From assembly GCA_016933215.1 (NCBI GenBank), contig JAFGBH010000040.1:1-52179 (forward strand): a DNA stretch of 52,179 bases. The letters are read 5' to 3'. Under the pieces are notes generated by a model. It was not told the origin of the DNA. It did not search any database and saw nothing but the letters and a program-made list of their open reading frames with translations. The translations under genes were made by a program, and so were the position numbers. Each line of letters begins with the position of its first letter. The first letter of the stretch is position 1. Source of the stretch: Deltaproteobacteria bacterium (GTDB taxonomy: Bacteria; Desulfobacterota; Syntrophia; Syntrophales; UBA2210). Shown piece by piece: positions 43,054-52,040 of the stretch.

Positions 43054-44892
43054 CTACCTGTAGAGATCCTCCGCTTCGGTAGTGAGTCCGAGTTCGACAA
43101 GTTTCTCCTTTGAGGGTTTTCCAGTCTCCCAGTCCCACCGGCGGAATTCGTAATACTCCCTCAGCATAAGGTCCATATCAGGCACCGACCCGGCAGTACT
43201 CCCCTCGTCGTGCGGATCGAGACATATCTTCGGCAGCTTGTCCTCCTTGCGCGTGAGACCGAGCTTGTTGCTGATGACACGCTTGATATTGATGGATCGC
43301 TCCCCGATGGTCAATAAATCGTCGGGCGTTATCTCCCACCCTGTCAGGGCATTCAAAATCTGGCAGATCTGTGTCGGGCTGAATCTCGCATATTTGCAGA
43401 GCGTCAGGGCATCGAAGAGGTCTTTCAGGTTCTGGTATTTGGCCGCATTCTCGGCTTTTCCGACGGAAGTCATCCTGTCCGTCTGCATGATGTTATACTC
43501 CATCACCGGGAGCGCACCCCCGATATCGACATTGTAGTAATCCCCCTTCAGATGGCACGCACCCCGGGGACCGGTGGCGTAGGAAATTGCCAGGCCGTGC
43601 CAGGCCCTTCCTTCATGCATCGGCACCTCCATCCCTTTGACCTGGGCCGCTTCATCCTCGTCACGTCCGAGTTCTCTCGCCATCCTGAGCGTTCCCTGAG
43701 AGAGGAGTGTGCCGATTCCCTCCTGATTCACGATCATCTCCACCAGTTTTACCACGGTCTCACCGTCGCCCCAGGCTATCTCCATTCCGGCATTTTCCTT
43801 TGTCAGGACACCTCTTTCATAAAGATACATGGCATAGGCGATGGAGACCCCTGCCGATATGGTATCCAGACCGTGAGAATTACAGAGGTGATTCGCGCGA
43901 ATGATGGAATCCATGTCAAAATTCATGCAGAGCGGCCCGAAGGCCGCAACGGTTTCGTACTCGGGACCGTCAATGGATTCGATCTCTTCACTGAAGTCCT
44001 TGATTTCTCGTCCGCAGCCGATGGGACAGCCGGTACAGGCATAGTTTTCCACCACGTAGTTCTGGCGGAGGGCCTCCCCGGTAATATTCTTCACGGGAAA
44101 GACGCTCTTCTGAAAATATTTGGCCGGTACATCCCCCAGAGTCATGCCCATATCCATATACATGAGGGTGCCGTATTCCTTGAAGGCTATCGATACGATA
44201 TCCCCCCTGATAAGGTCCTTGCACTCCCCGGAAAGTTCTTTTACCCTGTTTCCGTCAGAGAGGTCTGTTTTCATACTCCCCGTAACGACGACCGCTTTCA
44301 GGTTCTTCGAACCCATGAGTGCTCCCAGACCGCATCGCCCCGCGGCACGGCCATTGTCGTTCATAACGCAGGAGTATCTGATCAGTTCTTCACCGGCCTT
44401 TCCGATGCAGGCAATACCGAGCCTTTTGCTTTCGAGTTCCTCTTGTATCAGTTTCTGGGTCTCGTAGATGTCTTTTCCCCAGAGGTGTGAAGCGTCTCGT
44501 ATTTCGGCACTACCGTTATTAACGAAAAGATAGACGGGTCTTTTCGCCCTCCCCGTAATGAAGATCCCGTCGTAACCCGACCCTTTCAGACGAAAGGGGA
44601 ATTCCCCTCCGCTCGTTGCCTCCCCCCAGTGTCCCGTGAGCGGTGATATCCCGCTTATGGCATAGCGGCTCACCATCGGAATTGCGGTGCCCGTGAAGGG
44701 TCCCGTGGAAAAGACGAAGGGACTTTCCGGATCGAGGGGGTCCATTCCCTCCCGTACATGGTCATAGATCAATTTTGCTGCCAGGGTGGCGCCGCCTACA
44801 AAGTCCTTCAGAATATCCTCGGAAAGGGGCATTTCACCCGTATTATTGTCATTCAGATCCACCGTGAGAAAACGTCCCTGATATCCCTTCAT
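43054..44892 (-). CDS. aor: Tungsten-type aldehyde:ferredoxin oxidoreductase
   Basis: AOR oxidises aldehydes to acids (or reduces acids) with ferredoxin, using a bis-pterin tungsten cofactor and one 4Fe-4S cluster. The 612-aa product has the N-terminal tungstopterin domain (GYQGRFLTVDL, MVSRYAISGISPLTGHWGEA). Cluster ligands are C286, C289 and C293 (ACTGCPIGCGREIKDF) plus a distal C499 (DALTLCKYARFS). The second cofactor region is GPEYETVAAFGPLC. It lies 14 bases downstream of the Fe-alcohol dehydrogenase gene on the same strand, a pair that can interconvert alcohol, aldehyde and acid. The start is ATG after GGAGG. Confidence 0.95.
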   Translation of the reverse strand: MKGYQGRFLTVDLNDNNTGEMPLSEDILKDFVGGATLAAKLIYDHVREGMDPLDPESPFVFSTGPFTGTAIPMVSRYAISGISPLTGHWGEATSGGEFPFRLKGSGYDGIFITGRAKRPVYLFVNNGSAEIRDASHLWGKDIYETQKLIQEELESKRLGIACIGKAGEELIRYSCVMNDNGRAAGRCGLGALMGSKNLKAVVVTGSMKTDLSDGNRVKELSGECKDLIRGDIVSIAFKEYGTLMYMDMGMTLGDVPAKYFQKSVFPVKNITGEALRQNYVVENYACTGCPIGCGREIKDFSEEIESIDGPEYETVAAFGPLCMNFDMDSIIRANHLCNSHGLDTISAGVSIAYAMYLYERGVLTKENAGMEIAWGDGETVVKLVEMIVNQEGIGTLLSQGTLRMARELGRDEDEAAQVKGMEVPMHEGRAWHGLAISYATGPRGACHLKGDYYNVDIGGALPVMEYNIMQTDRMTSVGKAENAAKYQNLKDLFDALTLCKYARFSPTQICQILNALTGWEITPDDLLTIGERSINIKRVISNKLGLTRKEDKLPKICLDPHDEGSTAGSVPDMDLMLREYYEFRRWDWETGKPSKEKLVELGLTTEAEDLYR

Positions 44893-44906
44893 GGTTTCAT
44901 CCTCCG

Positions 44907-46175
44907 TTAAAAGTTCACATCCGTGCCTTCATAGGCATACCTGAAGATTGTTTCGCACTGCTTGCTGGTTATCGGCCTTGGGCTGAATATGGTATCGATA
45001 TCCTCATAGGTATAAACCACCATTTTCTCCATATTTGCTTCGAATTCTTCTTTTTTTATACCCAGGTCTTTCAGACAGAGAGGGACGTTCATGCCCTCGA
45101 AGAGATTTTTTACCCTCTCCATGAGGCCGTCAAAGCGTTCTTCCGGGGTTTCGCCCCCCACTTCGAGTGTATTGCATATAGCCAGATATTTATCCGAAAC
45201 AGTGCGGTAGAACTGAAAGACATAGGGGATGAACATACCCACGGCGAGGCCATGATGGACACTGAAGATGGAACCCACCGTATGCCCGAAGCTGTGGGTC
45301 AGGGCAGTTCCGGCATTTCCAAAACCGATGCCGGCGAGGCTCGCCGCGAGAAGCATCCTGGTCCGCGCCTCCCTGTCCTTTCCGTTCCGGTAGGCCCTGG
45401 GCAGATATCTGAATGCTATTTTGATGGCAGTGAGGCTCATGGCGTCGGTCACCTCAGAAGCGGCGGCAGACATAACGGCATCCATGGAATGGGCGAGGAC
45501 ATCAAGTCCGGTGCCGGCCGTGAGGGCCGGCGGCATCGACATGGTAAACTCGGGGGACAGGATGGCGAAATCGGGCATCAGATCATCGTTGGCAATGGGT
45601 ATTTTCCGGTTGTTTTCGACATCGTGAATCACGGCGGCGGTGGTACATTCCGAGCCCGTCCCGCTTGTGGTGGGAACACCGGCGAAAAGGGCCTTCTTTC
45701 GAAGTCCCAGAAGCGCCAGCGGTGTGACAAGGGTCAGATCGGTGATATCGGGCCGCTCGTAAAAAACCCATGCGCCCTTGGCGGTGTCGATGACCGATCC
45801 CCCTCCCACTGCTACAATAAGATCGGGCTCAAATCCCGTCATGGCCTCGCCGCAGGCCCGCACACTCTCAAGCGGGGCCTCGGGGAGCGCCTTTCCCCAT
45901 ACTTCCGTTTTGAAACCACCTGCCTCAAGGGCCTTGACAACCTTTGGCGTAAAGCGTTCGCTGAATTCATCGGTGACAATAAAGGCCCGTTTCCTTTCGC
46001 ACCGTGCTCCCAGAAAATCCACCGTGGAGGGCCCTATCACCAGCCCCTCGGGAAACACGTTGGCCCCCATAATCATCTTCGGTGTATTGAAAAGTGTCGT
46101 CAGTCCCCGGATGGAGCTGGAAAGACCGAGGGGAATGATACTTCTGAGGTACGGATCATTAAACCAGAGGCTCAT
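44907..46175 (-). CDS. Iron-containing alcohol dehydrogenase
   Basis: The 422-aa NAD(P)-dependent group III alcohol dehydrogenase interconverts alcohols and aldehydes. The nucleotide site GGGSVIDTAKG and the segment TTSGTGSECTTAAVI are present. The iron-binding region shows GTGLDVLAHSMDAVMSA, LTHSFGHTVGSIF and SVHHGLAVGMFIP, giving the expected His ligands. I chose ATG at 46175, which follows AAGGAGGG at good distance; the open frame continues further upstream without a better start. It leads an operon with aor. Confidence 0.94.
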   Translation of the reverse strand: MSLWFNDPYLRSIIPLGLSSSIRGLTTLFNTPKMIMGANVFPEGLVIGPSTVDFLGARCERKRAFIVTDEFSERFTPKVVKALEAGGFKTEVWGKALPEAPLESVRACGEAMTGFEPDLIVAVGGGSVIDTAKGAWVFYERPDITDLTLVTPLALLGLRKKALFAGVPTTSGTGSECTTAAVIHDVENNRKIPIANDDLMPDFAILSPEFTMSMPPALTAGTGLDVLAHSMDAVMSAAASEVTDAMSLTAIKIAFRYLPRAYRNGKDREARTRMLLAASLAGIGFGNAGTALTHSFGHTVGSIFSVHHGLAVGMFIPYVFQFYRTVSDKYLAICNTLEVGGETPEERFDGLMERVKNLFEGMNVPLCLKDLGIKKEEFEANMEKMVVYTYEDIDTIFSPRPITSKQCETIFRYAYEGTDVNF

Positions 46176-46495
46176 ATACTGTCCCTCCTTCGCGCAGATC
46201 GGGCCCGGTCTCGCCGGGCCTTCAGATAAAAACTCTGAGAAGTTTCGCTCTTGTATTGTTATTGCTGATTTCACATCCCCCCGATCGGGGAATAGTTACA
46301 ACAAAGACGCCGAAAGATACTATACACATATTCGGCGACTCGTCACCTGTTTTTTTTTGTTATATTGAAGGGGACCTAAGTAACACTCGCCACCTTTACC
46401 TTCAATGAACAGTGTGAGAGCGTCACAGGCGTTTCGTTACAAGGCCTCAACGGTAGATAGTATATTTTAAGCCGATAATATTCTTACTCTGCCAT
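46176..46495. other. 320-bp non-coding gap between the Fe-ADH and antiporter genes
   Basis: No convincing gene is seen here. The gap holds a perfect 12-bp palindrome CCCCGATCGGGG (46279-46290) and a 7-bp hairpin CGCCGAA/TTCGGCG (46308-46314 with 46331-46337). A T-rich run lies near 46350. On the minus strand TATAGT within the hairpin loop could be the -10 of the ADH-aor promoter. The palindrome, between that site and the gene, is a plausible operator; this is inference. Confidence 0.4.
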
Positions 46496-48472
46496 TTACA
46501 GGAGTTCGGCGGCACCTTCTGATATGGCTTTTGGCGTCCCCAAGACAAAGAGAATATCGCCGGGTTCGATCCTATCGTCCGCCGAAGGATTGTAGATGAT
46601 TTCCGACCGACGGCGGATTGCGAGCACCGAGATGCCATATTTCTTCCGCAGTTGGACCCGGCCAAGGGTTTCCTCTGCCAGGGATGAATCCTCCGTGATG
46701 CGGAAGGTGCTAATCTCCACCTCGGACAGGTCGAGCTTCAATGATGAGAGAGACGTGGAGTCTCTTGAGAGTCCCCGAAACATTTCGTATCCATCGGAAC
46801 GGATATCGGCGACGAAACGTTCGATGTCGTCCCTCGGTATGAGGTAGTGTGCGAGTACCCGGGAAAAGATTTCCACCGACGTTTCAAATTCTTCAGGGAT
46901 AACCTCGTCGGCACCGAGATCAAAAAGGGGTTTCATTTCACTCAGAAAGCGGGTACGGACGATGAGACGAACTTTCGGTCCCTGTTGTCTCACGACTTCC
47001 GCGATCCTCCTCGTCGCCGCCGGATCATTGATGGCAACAACGGCAATTCTCGCCTCCCTGATATTCGCCATCGTGACTACCGCTTCCTGGGTCGCATCGC
47101 CGTAGTAAATGGGTAATCCCTGCGCCTGTTCCTCGCGTACCGTTTCCGGATTCATTTCAATTATTACGTATGGTATGCCCGCCATTTCTGCCGCCCTGGC
47201 GACATTCCTGCCGTTTACACCGAACCCGATGATCACAAGGTGTTCCTTTTTGACCGGCTCCGCCTGGTCCGAAAGGGGATAGAAGCCGGAAACGAGACGC
47301 TCCGGCAGAGGCATTCGGAGGATTGCTCCAGTCATGCGGGGAGCAAATGCCATTATAAAAGGTGTTGCCGCCATGCTGATGACGGTGCAGGCAAGAAAAA
47401 GCTGATATATGTTTTCTGGAATCAGGCCCGCTTCAAGCCCAGTTTCGGAAAGAATGAAGGAAAATTCTCCAATCTGGCAAAGGGTAAATCCCGTTAGCAG
47501 GGCAATCCTGAGGGGAATGCCCAAGATGATCGAAGCCAGCGTGCCCGTAGCCGTCTTCAGAACCAACAGCCCCAGAGTGACGAGAATAATCAGTACTGGC
47601 TCATGCAAGAGAAATCCCACATCCAGTAGCATCCCAATGGAAACGAAGAAAAAGCTCGTGAAGACATCGCGGAAGGGTATAATGTTTCCCACTGCCTGGT
47701 GACTGTATTCGGACTCGGAAATGATCAGTCCGGCGAGAAATGCCCCCAGGGCAAGGGAAAGCCCGGCACCGGAGGTAAGCCAAGCGACAGCCAGACAGAT
47801 GGCAATGATGGTAAGAAGAAATATCTCCCGATTCCGTGTGCGGGCCACGCGGTACAGGATATTTGGGACGATCCACTTCGCTCCTGCAACGACGAGAATG
47901 ATAATACCCATGATTTTCAGAGCCAGAACAATAAGCGATTGGGTCGTAAAGTATCCCTCACCAGCAAGGAAGGGCGTCATGAGCATCATGGGAACGATGG
48001 CAATATCCTGATAAATCAGTATTCCCAGCGCCGTTTTGCCATGAGGACTTTCCACCTCGGCTTTCTCCTGCAGGAGCTTCAGCACGATGGCTGTGCTGCT
48101 GAGCGATATGAGAAATCCCAGGAAGAATGCTTCGTTGAGAGGCCGTCCCACCAGACTGGCGAAAAGGGAAACGGCCAGTATGGTCAGGACTACCTGGAGC
48201 GATCCCCCCACGAGGACAATCTTCTCGATTGAAAGGAGCCTTTTTATCGAAAATTCCATACCGATGGTGAACAGCAGGATGACAATACCTATCTCGGCAA
48301 GGAGTTTGACTTCATGCACCGCTCCCACGATTCCCAGTCCATGAGGGCCGGCAAGAATACCCGTTATGAGGAACCCGACGATGGAAGGTATTTTGAGACG
48401 ATGGCAGACGAGAATGACTGTTATTGAGAGGATAAAAATAATGATAATGTCTTTCAGAAGGGGTATTTCCAT
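46496..48472 (-). CDS. CPA2-family cation:proton antiporter with TrkA-N/TrkA-C domains (Kef-like)
   Basis: The 658-aa inner-membrane protein has 12-13 helices of the Na+/H+ exchanger fold (about residues 1-380; VGFLITGILAGPHGLG, SLSSTAIVLKLLQ, ALGAFLAGLIISES). A TrkA-N/RCK nucleotide-binding domain follows (VIIGFGVNGRNVARAAEMAG, then the Asp of YYGDATQE), then a TrkA-C domain (near 570-658). The fold is that of KefB/KefC/YbaL, which export K+ in exchange for H+ under NAD(H) or glutathione control. I used ATG at 48472 (MEIPLLKD) so that the first helix starts the protein. Upstream in-frame codons would add a further hydrophobic stretch. Confidence 0.93.
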   Translation of the reverse strand: MEIPLLKDIIIIFILSITVILVCHRLKIPSIVGFLITGILAGPHGLGIVGAVHEVKLLAEIGIVILLFTIGMEFSIKRLLSIEKIVLVGGSLQVVLTILAVSLFASLVGRPLNEAFFLGFLISLSSTAIVLKLLQEKAEVESPHGKTALGILIYQDIAIVPMMLMTPFLAGEGYFTTQSLIVLALKIMGIIILVVAGAKWIVPNILYRVARTRNREIFLLTIIAICLAVAWLTSGAGLSLALGAFLAGLIISESEYSHQAVGNIIPFRDVFTSFFFVSIGMLLDVGFLLHEPVLIILVTLGLLVLKTATGTLASIILGIPLRIALLTGFTLCQIGEFSFILSETGLEAGLIPENIYQLFLACTVISMAATPFIMAFAPRMTGAILRMPLPERLVSGFYPLSDQAEPVKKEHLVIIGFGVNGRNVARAAEMAGIPYVIIEMNPETVREEQAQGLPIYYGDATQEAVVTMANIREARIAVVAINDPAATRRIAEVVRQQGPKVRLIVRTRFLSEMKPLFDLGADEVIPEEFETSVEIFSRVLAHYLIPRDDIERFVADIRSDGYEMFRGLSRDSTSLSSLKLDLSEVEISTFRITEDSSLAEETLGRVQLRKKYGISVLAIRRRSEIIYNPSADDRIEPGDILFVLGTPKAISEGAAELL

Positions 48473-48637
48473 ATGGCGTCCCGTCAAATAATGTACGAAG
48501 AAAGTGAGTTGTATCAGGATCGTTCCGTCCCAGAGGACAAAAGATGGCAGACCTACCAGCAAGTGTCCAAGGACTTAATATTTCTAATATATTAGTGCCT
48601 CGTTCTACTCAATTACTTTTTTTAAATGCCTCTGTCT

Positions 48638-49534
48638 TCAGAACCCCCGTTTCCTCATTTCGGTAAGTGTTGGTATCCCTGCCCTGCCGCCCATCTTCAT
48701 ACTTACCATGGCGGCGGCCCAGGCCGCATAATCGAGGCACTTTTCATAATCCCACTTCTTGAGAAGACCATAGACAAAACCCGCGTGAAAGACATCGCCG
48801 CATCCGGTGGTATCGATCGCATCGACGGGATAGGGAGGTCTTCTGATGATTGTTCCGTCGACAACCGCCAGATATCCTTCATGACCTAGCGTAACTCCGG
48901 CTAGACGGGGACCCAGCTTCGATAGTTTTCTCAGGACATCCTCAGGATCATCACTTTCGGAAAACTGCCGGGCAAAGGTCCTGGATGCGATAAAATAATC
49001 GCTAAGACCCGCGAGTTCCAGCATTCCTTCCCGGAGCGTTCCCGCATCGACGACGACGGGGACTCCCCTTTTCTTTGCTTCCTTTGCCGCTCGTATTGAG
49101 GCTGCGGCAAAGAGACCGTCGGTATGGAAAACACACGATTTCCCCAGCCTCACGATATCGACTTCCTCCGGCCCTATCGGCGGTCCCGTCGGTCTCTGCC
49201 AGAAAATCGTCCGTCTTCCGTCACCCGCCTCGGCGGCAATAAAGGCAAATTGGGATGAGAAGCCAGCTCTTTTGACAATGCCGGTTGTATCAATACCCTC
49301 ATTTCTGAGAGAATCTTCTATCATTTCACCGAAGAGGTCATCCCCGATCGTCCCTGCAAAAGTGCAGGAAAGTCCCCATCGGGCGAGCGCGACCAGCGCC
49401 GTCGCCACCGGTCCCCCGCCCTGAATGACCATATCGGAAAATTCACACTTCACATCGGGGGGAGGATATGCCTCAATCCTCCCAATACAATCGAGGGAGC
49501 ACTGACCGAGACCAAAGACATCAAAGCCGGACAT
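48638..49534 (-). CDS. PfkB-family carbohydrate kinase
   Basis: The 298-aa ribokinase-fold kinase phosphorylates a sugar or nucleoside with ATP. The N-terminal Gly motif is QGGGPVATALVALARWG (about 38-54) and the C-terminal PfkB signature with the catalytic Asp is DTTGCGDVFHAGFVYGL (about 240-256). The exact substrate (ribose, fructose, adenosine or similar) cannot be told from sequence. It lies 165 bases upstream of the antiporter gene on the same strand and has a divergent neighbour, so a promoter should lie in 49535-49734, where I see no clear match. Confidence 0.9.
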   Translation of the reverse strand: MSGFDVFGLGQCSLDCIGRIEAYPPPDVKCEFSDMVIQGGGPVATALVALARWGLSCTFAGTIGDDLFGEMIEDSLRNEGIDTTGIVKRAGFSSQFAFIAAEAGDGRRTIFWQRPTGPPIGPEEVDIVRLGKSCVFHTDGLFAAASIRAAKEAKKRGVPVVVDAGTLREGMLELAGLSDYFIASRTFARQFSESDDPEDVLRKLSKLGPRLAGVTLGHEGYLAVVDGTIIRRPPYPVDAIDTTGCGDVFHAGFVYGLLKKWDYEKCLDYAAWAAAMVSMKMGGRAGIPTLTEMRKRGF

Positions 49535-49734
49535 GGCCTCAGATTAACAGAGAGATTCGTCAATAGCAACAGATAGATATCGCTCATCGAGGTCAGGTAA
49601 AATTTTGAATATATTTTTCGGTCGCGTCATGATAAAGGGCATGGCAGTATTACACCATTTCATCAGGCAAAGGGAAAAGCGGCAACCCCGCGGTCGCCTG
49701 TTATGGATGATTTTCAGCGAATAAGGGAGATAAC

Positions 49735-50805
49735 ATGACAGAAAATATTTTTCGGAGTTTGCAGAAACGGCTGGACAAATATTCACTCGGATTTCCTGCC
49801 ACATCATCCGGCGTGGAACTTACCATTCTTGAGAAACTCTTTTCAGAGGAAGATGCCGCGATGTTCCTTGCGCTCACACCCATTCTTGAGACACCGGAAT
49901 CGGTGGCCACGCGTTTGTATAGTCCCGTTGGCGATATTGCGGCCCAGCTGGAAGATATGGCACAGCGGGGACTCCTTTTCCGCCTGCAAAAAGGCGATTC
50001 CATTAAATACGGTGCCATCCCCTTCGTCCATGGCCTCCTGGAGTTTCAGGTCAAAAGGATTGACCGGGACATGGCAAAACTTTTCGAAGACTATTATGAG
50101 GCAGGTTTTAATAACGCCTTTATCGAGAGTTCGGATACCTTCCTGCGCACAATTCCGGTGAACGAATCCATCGACGTGTTACAAAGTATAGCATCCTATG
50201 ACGACGCATGCGAGATCCTCAGAAACGTCAAAACGATTGTCGTTACCGACTGCATATGCAGAAAGCTGAACGGACTCATCGACAAAGGGTGCGGCAAACC
50301 GCTGGAGGCCTGTTTCATGTTTGGAAGCATGGCGCACTACTATCTTGATCACGACATGGGCCGCCAGGTCGACTATGACGAAGCGATTCAGATTTTAACA
50401 AATGCCCGCGAAGCAGGGCTGGTGACACAACCTGCAACATCTCAGAATCCTTCAGGAATGTGCAACTGCTGCGGCGACTGCTGCGCAATCCTGAGTACTC
50501 TCAACAAGCTCCCAAATCCTGCAGATTTTATCTTTTCCAATCACTTTGCCGTCGTTGACCAGGAAGATTGCACGGGCTGCGAAACCTGCATAGACCGTTG
50601 CCAGATGGGAGCCCTCTCTATGAATGACGACGATTGTGCTGAGATCAATCTGGATCGCTGCATAGGGTGTGGTCTCTGTGTCACTTCCTGCCCCACCGAG
50701 GCGATACGGCTTGTTCCCAAAAGCGAAGAAAAACACCGTGTCCCACCAGCAAGCGGTGTGGATCAAATGATAGCCATGGCCAAAAAGAGGGGAATCCAAT
50801 TTTAG
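49735..50805 (+). CDS. 4Fe-4S protein with N-terminal winged-helix-like region
   Basis: This 356-aa protein has three parts. Residues about 25-95 look like a winged helix (TPESVATRLYSPVGDIAAQLEDM style; TPILETPESVATRLYSPVGD). The middle has clusters of cysteines: CICRKLNG with CGKPLEAC (173-193), then MCNCCGDCC (243-250). The C-terminal ferredoxin domain carries two CxxCxxC-type sites (CTGCETCIDRC and CIGCGLCVTSC). It lacks a signal peptide and a membrane helix. Similar proteins occur in sulfate reducers and methanogens as 4Fe-4S binding proteins of unknown role. A redox-sensing regulator or an electron carrier is possible. The start is ATG after GGGAGATA. Confidence 0.85.
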   Translation: MTENIFRSLQKRLDKYSLGFPATSSGVELTILEKLFSEEDAAMFLALTPILETPESVATRLYSPVGDIAAQLEDMAQRGLLFRLQKGDSIKYGAIPFVHGLLEFQVKRIDRDMAKLFEDYYEAGFNNAFIESSDTFLRTIPVNESIDVLQSIASYDDACEILRNVKTIVVTDCICRKLNGLIDKGCGKPLEACFMFGSMAHYYLDHDMGRQVDYDEAIQILTNAREAGLVTQPATSQNPSGMCNCCGDCCAILSTLNKLPNPADFIFSNHFAVVDQEDCTGCETCIDRCQMGALSMNDDDCAEINLDRCIGCGLCVTSCPTEAIRLVPKSEEKHRVPPASGVDQMIAMAKKRGIQF

Positions 50806-50820
50806 GGACGGTATAACGAA

Positions 50821-50846
50821 ATGCCCCGCTGATTGCAGCGGGGCAT
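50821..50846. terminator. Stable hairpin between convergent genes
   Basis: A perfect 11-bp stem (50821-50831 with 50836-50846) and a 4-nt loop lie between the stops of the 4Fe-4S and RRM genes. There is no T run on either side, so termination would need Rho or the hairpin serves as mRNA end protection. Confidence 0.55.
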
Positions 50847-50954
50847 CGAAATATCATTCCGGAATAGATCCGAGCCGGATATTGCACGATACGCGGTGAG
50901 AATCGGCAATAACGTGGTTCTCCGACCCCACAGTATTTTAGGGCAATTGCTTTG

Positions 50955-51221
50955 TTAATTTCTCCTGCCGCCCCGGCCGCGACGGGCCTTGGGGGGCTGG
51001 GCCGGATTGATTTTGAGATTGCGTCCCTTTAATGGGGATCCGTCGAGAGCCTTTCTTACCGCCTCGGCTTCCGCCTGTGTTTCCATCTCAATAAAGCCAA
51101 AGCCCTTACCTTCAATGATCTTTACCTCCAGAACCTCCCCGTGTTCAGAAAAAAGTTCCTTCAGGTCTTCAGGGGTAACGTTATAGCTGAGATTACCGAC
51201 ATATAATTTGTTTGCTTGCAT
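50955..51221 (-). CDS. Small RRM-type RNA-binding protein
   Basis: The 88-aa protein is a single RNA recognition motif: RNP2 is KLYVGNLSYNV (5-15) and RNP1 is KGFGFIEME (about 39-47). A basic Arg/Gly tail (RRGRGGRR) follows. Such bacterial RRM proteins resemble cyanobacterial Rbp cold-inducible proteins. The start ATG directly abuts the stop of the upstream 88-aa gene, so they are coupled. A cold-shock gene lies just beyond. Confidence 0.94.
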   Translation of the reverse strand: MQANKLYVGNLSYNVTPEDLKELFSEHGEVLEVKIIEGKGFGFIEMETQAEAEAVRKALDGSPLKGRNLKINPAQPPKARRGRGGRRN

Positions 51222-51488
51222 TTATTCTCCTTCTTTCAGTGGATCGGTTGTCTGCGTTATCGACTCTTCCTCTTTCGGAGAAATACTTTTCTCGTTATTC
51301 CACTGCTCCGGCAACGGCTGAGGACCGGGGACAATACCGGCGATATCCGGGTCAGATTCGATGGCGGACGACTCCATTTCGGTTTTTCGTTTACGGGCCT
51401 CCTGCTTGCGTGCGAGCTTGTCCTGTTGTTTTTTCTGCCGTGACAACTCTCTGTTGCGTTTTTCAAAGGAATATGGTTTTCTTGCCAT
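51222..51488 (-). CDS. Small charged protein coupled to the RRM gene
   Basis: The 88-aa product begins MARKPYSFEKRNRELSRQKK and has a basic helical N-terminal half followed by an acidic, proline-containing C-terminal half. It has no membrane helix. An AGGAGGG ribosome site is well placed. I recall similar short basic N-termini in small Desulfobacterota proteins but know no function. Linkage to the RRM protein and proximity to the cold-shock gene suggest a role with RNA or ribosomes; that is inference. Confidence 0.75.
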   Translation of the reverse strand: MARKPYSFEKRNRELSRQKKQQDKLARKQEARKRKTEMESSAIESDPDIAGIVPGPQPLPEQWNNEKSISPKEEESITQTTDPLKEGE

Positions 51489-51534
51489 GACAGCCCTCCT
51501 GATCTTTAATGTGCTGATAAATCCAGCCTTACAG

Positions 51535-51567
51535 AAAAAAAAGAGGTACCCTGGATTTGAGTACCTC
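51535..51567 (-). terminator. Terminator of the cold-shock gene
   Basis: On the minus strand GAGGTAC (51567-51561) pairs with GTACCTC (51549-51543) and is followed by eight T. It separates the cold-shock gene from the 88-aa/RRM pair. Confidence 0.8.
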
Positions 51568-51585
51568 CCAGATCACAGCTGTCTT

Positions 51586-51786
51586 TTACAGGGGTGTAAC
51601 GTTTGCAGCAGCGGGTCCCTTGCGTCCTTCTTCAACTTCAAAGCTTACGCGCTGACCCTCATGTAGTGTTTTGAAACCTTCCACTTGAATGGCACTGTGG
51701 TGAACAAAGATATCTCCACCTTCATCTTTTTCAATAAAGCCGTAGCCCTTTCGTTCACTGAACCATTTGACTGTTCCTTCTGCCAT
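51586..51786 (-). CDS. csp: Cold-shock protein (CspA family)
   Basis: The 66-aa cold-shock domain protein is a single-stranded RNA/DNA-binding RNA chaperone. RNP1 is [10 protein letters not shown] and RNP2 is [20 protein letters not shown] opens the domain and [10 protein letters not shown] ends it. The family length is matched only by ATG at 51786, which has AAGGAGGG in front; an upstream in-frame start would add 22 residues. A leader of some 60 bases precedes it. Confidence 0.96.
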   Translation of the reverse strand: MAEGTVKWFSERKGYGFIEKDEGGDIFVHHSAIQVEGFKTLHEGQRVSFEVEEGRKGPAAANVTPL

Positions 51787-51870
51787 CGGTGTTCCCCTCC
51801 TTTCTTGAAATTTTCTCAGCCGGATCGCACTTTGACAGAAAGAAAAAACCACTATAGTATTACCAAAGCA
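51787..51870 (-). promoter_or_regulatory. Leader and likely promoter region of the cold-shock gene
   Basis: On the minus strand TATAGT (about 51857-51852) with a weak CTGCCC 16 bases further upstream could be the promoter, giving a 5' leader of about 60 bases. Leaders of csp genes are often regulatory RNAs; I see no specific structure here. Confidence 0.35.
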
Positions 51871-52040
51871 GTGGGCAGCCTCAATGCTTCAAAATGTCGA
51901 TTTCCAAACTGCATATTGCAACGGATAAGGATAGTCCCCTCCAATGCTTGCTGTTGAAGTTCTTTAAAATAATTTACCGTCAATGTCAATATTTATTGGG
52001 ATGCGCTTTTTTATCTTCCCTTTCACCATCATCGGAAAAA

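Noticed and set aside
43552-44490. Plus-strand 312-codon frame inside aor
   Set aside because: It is antisense to the clear AOR gene with intact cofactor motifs. The product resembles no family and there is no ribosome site.
45252-46229. Plus-strand 325-codon frame inside the Fe-ADH gene
   Set aside because: Antisense shadow of a well-supported gene; Gly/His-rich product without motifs.
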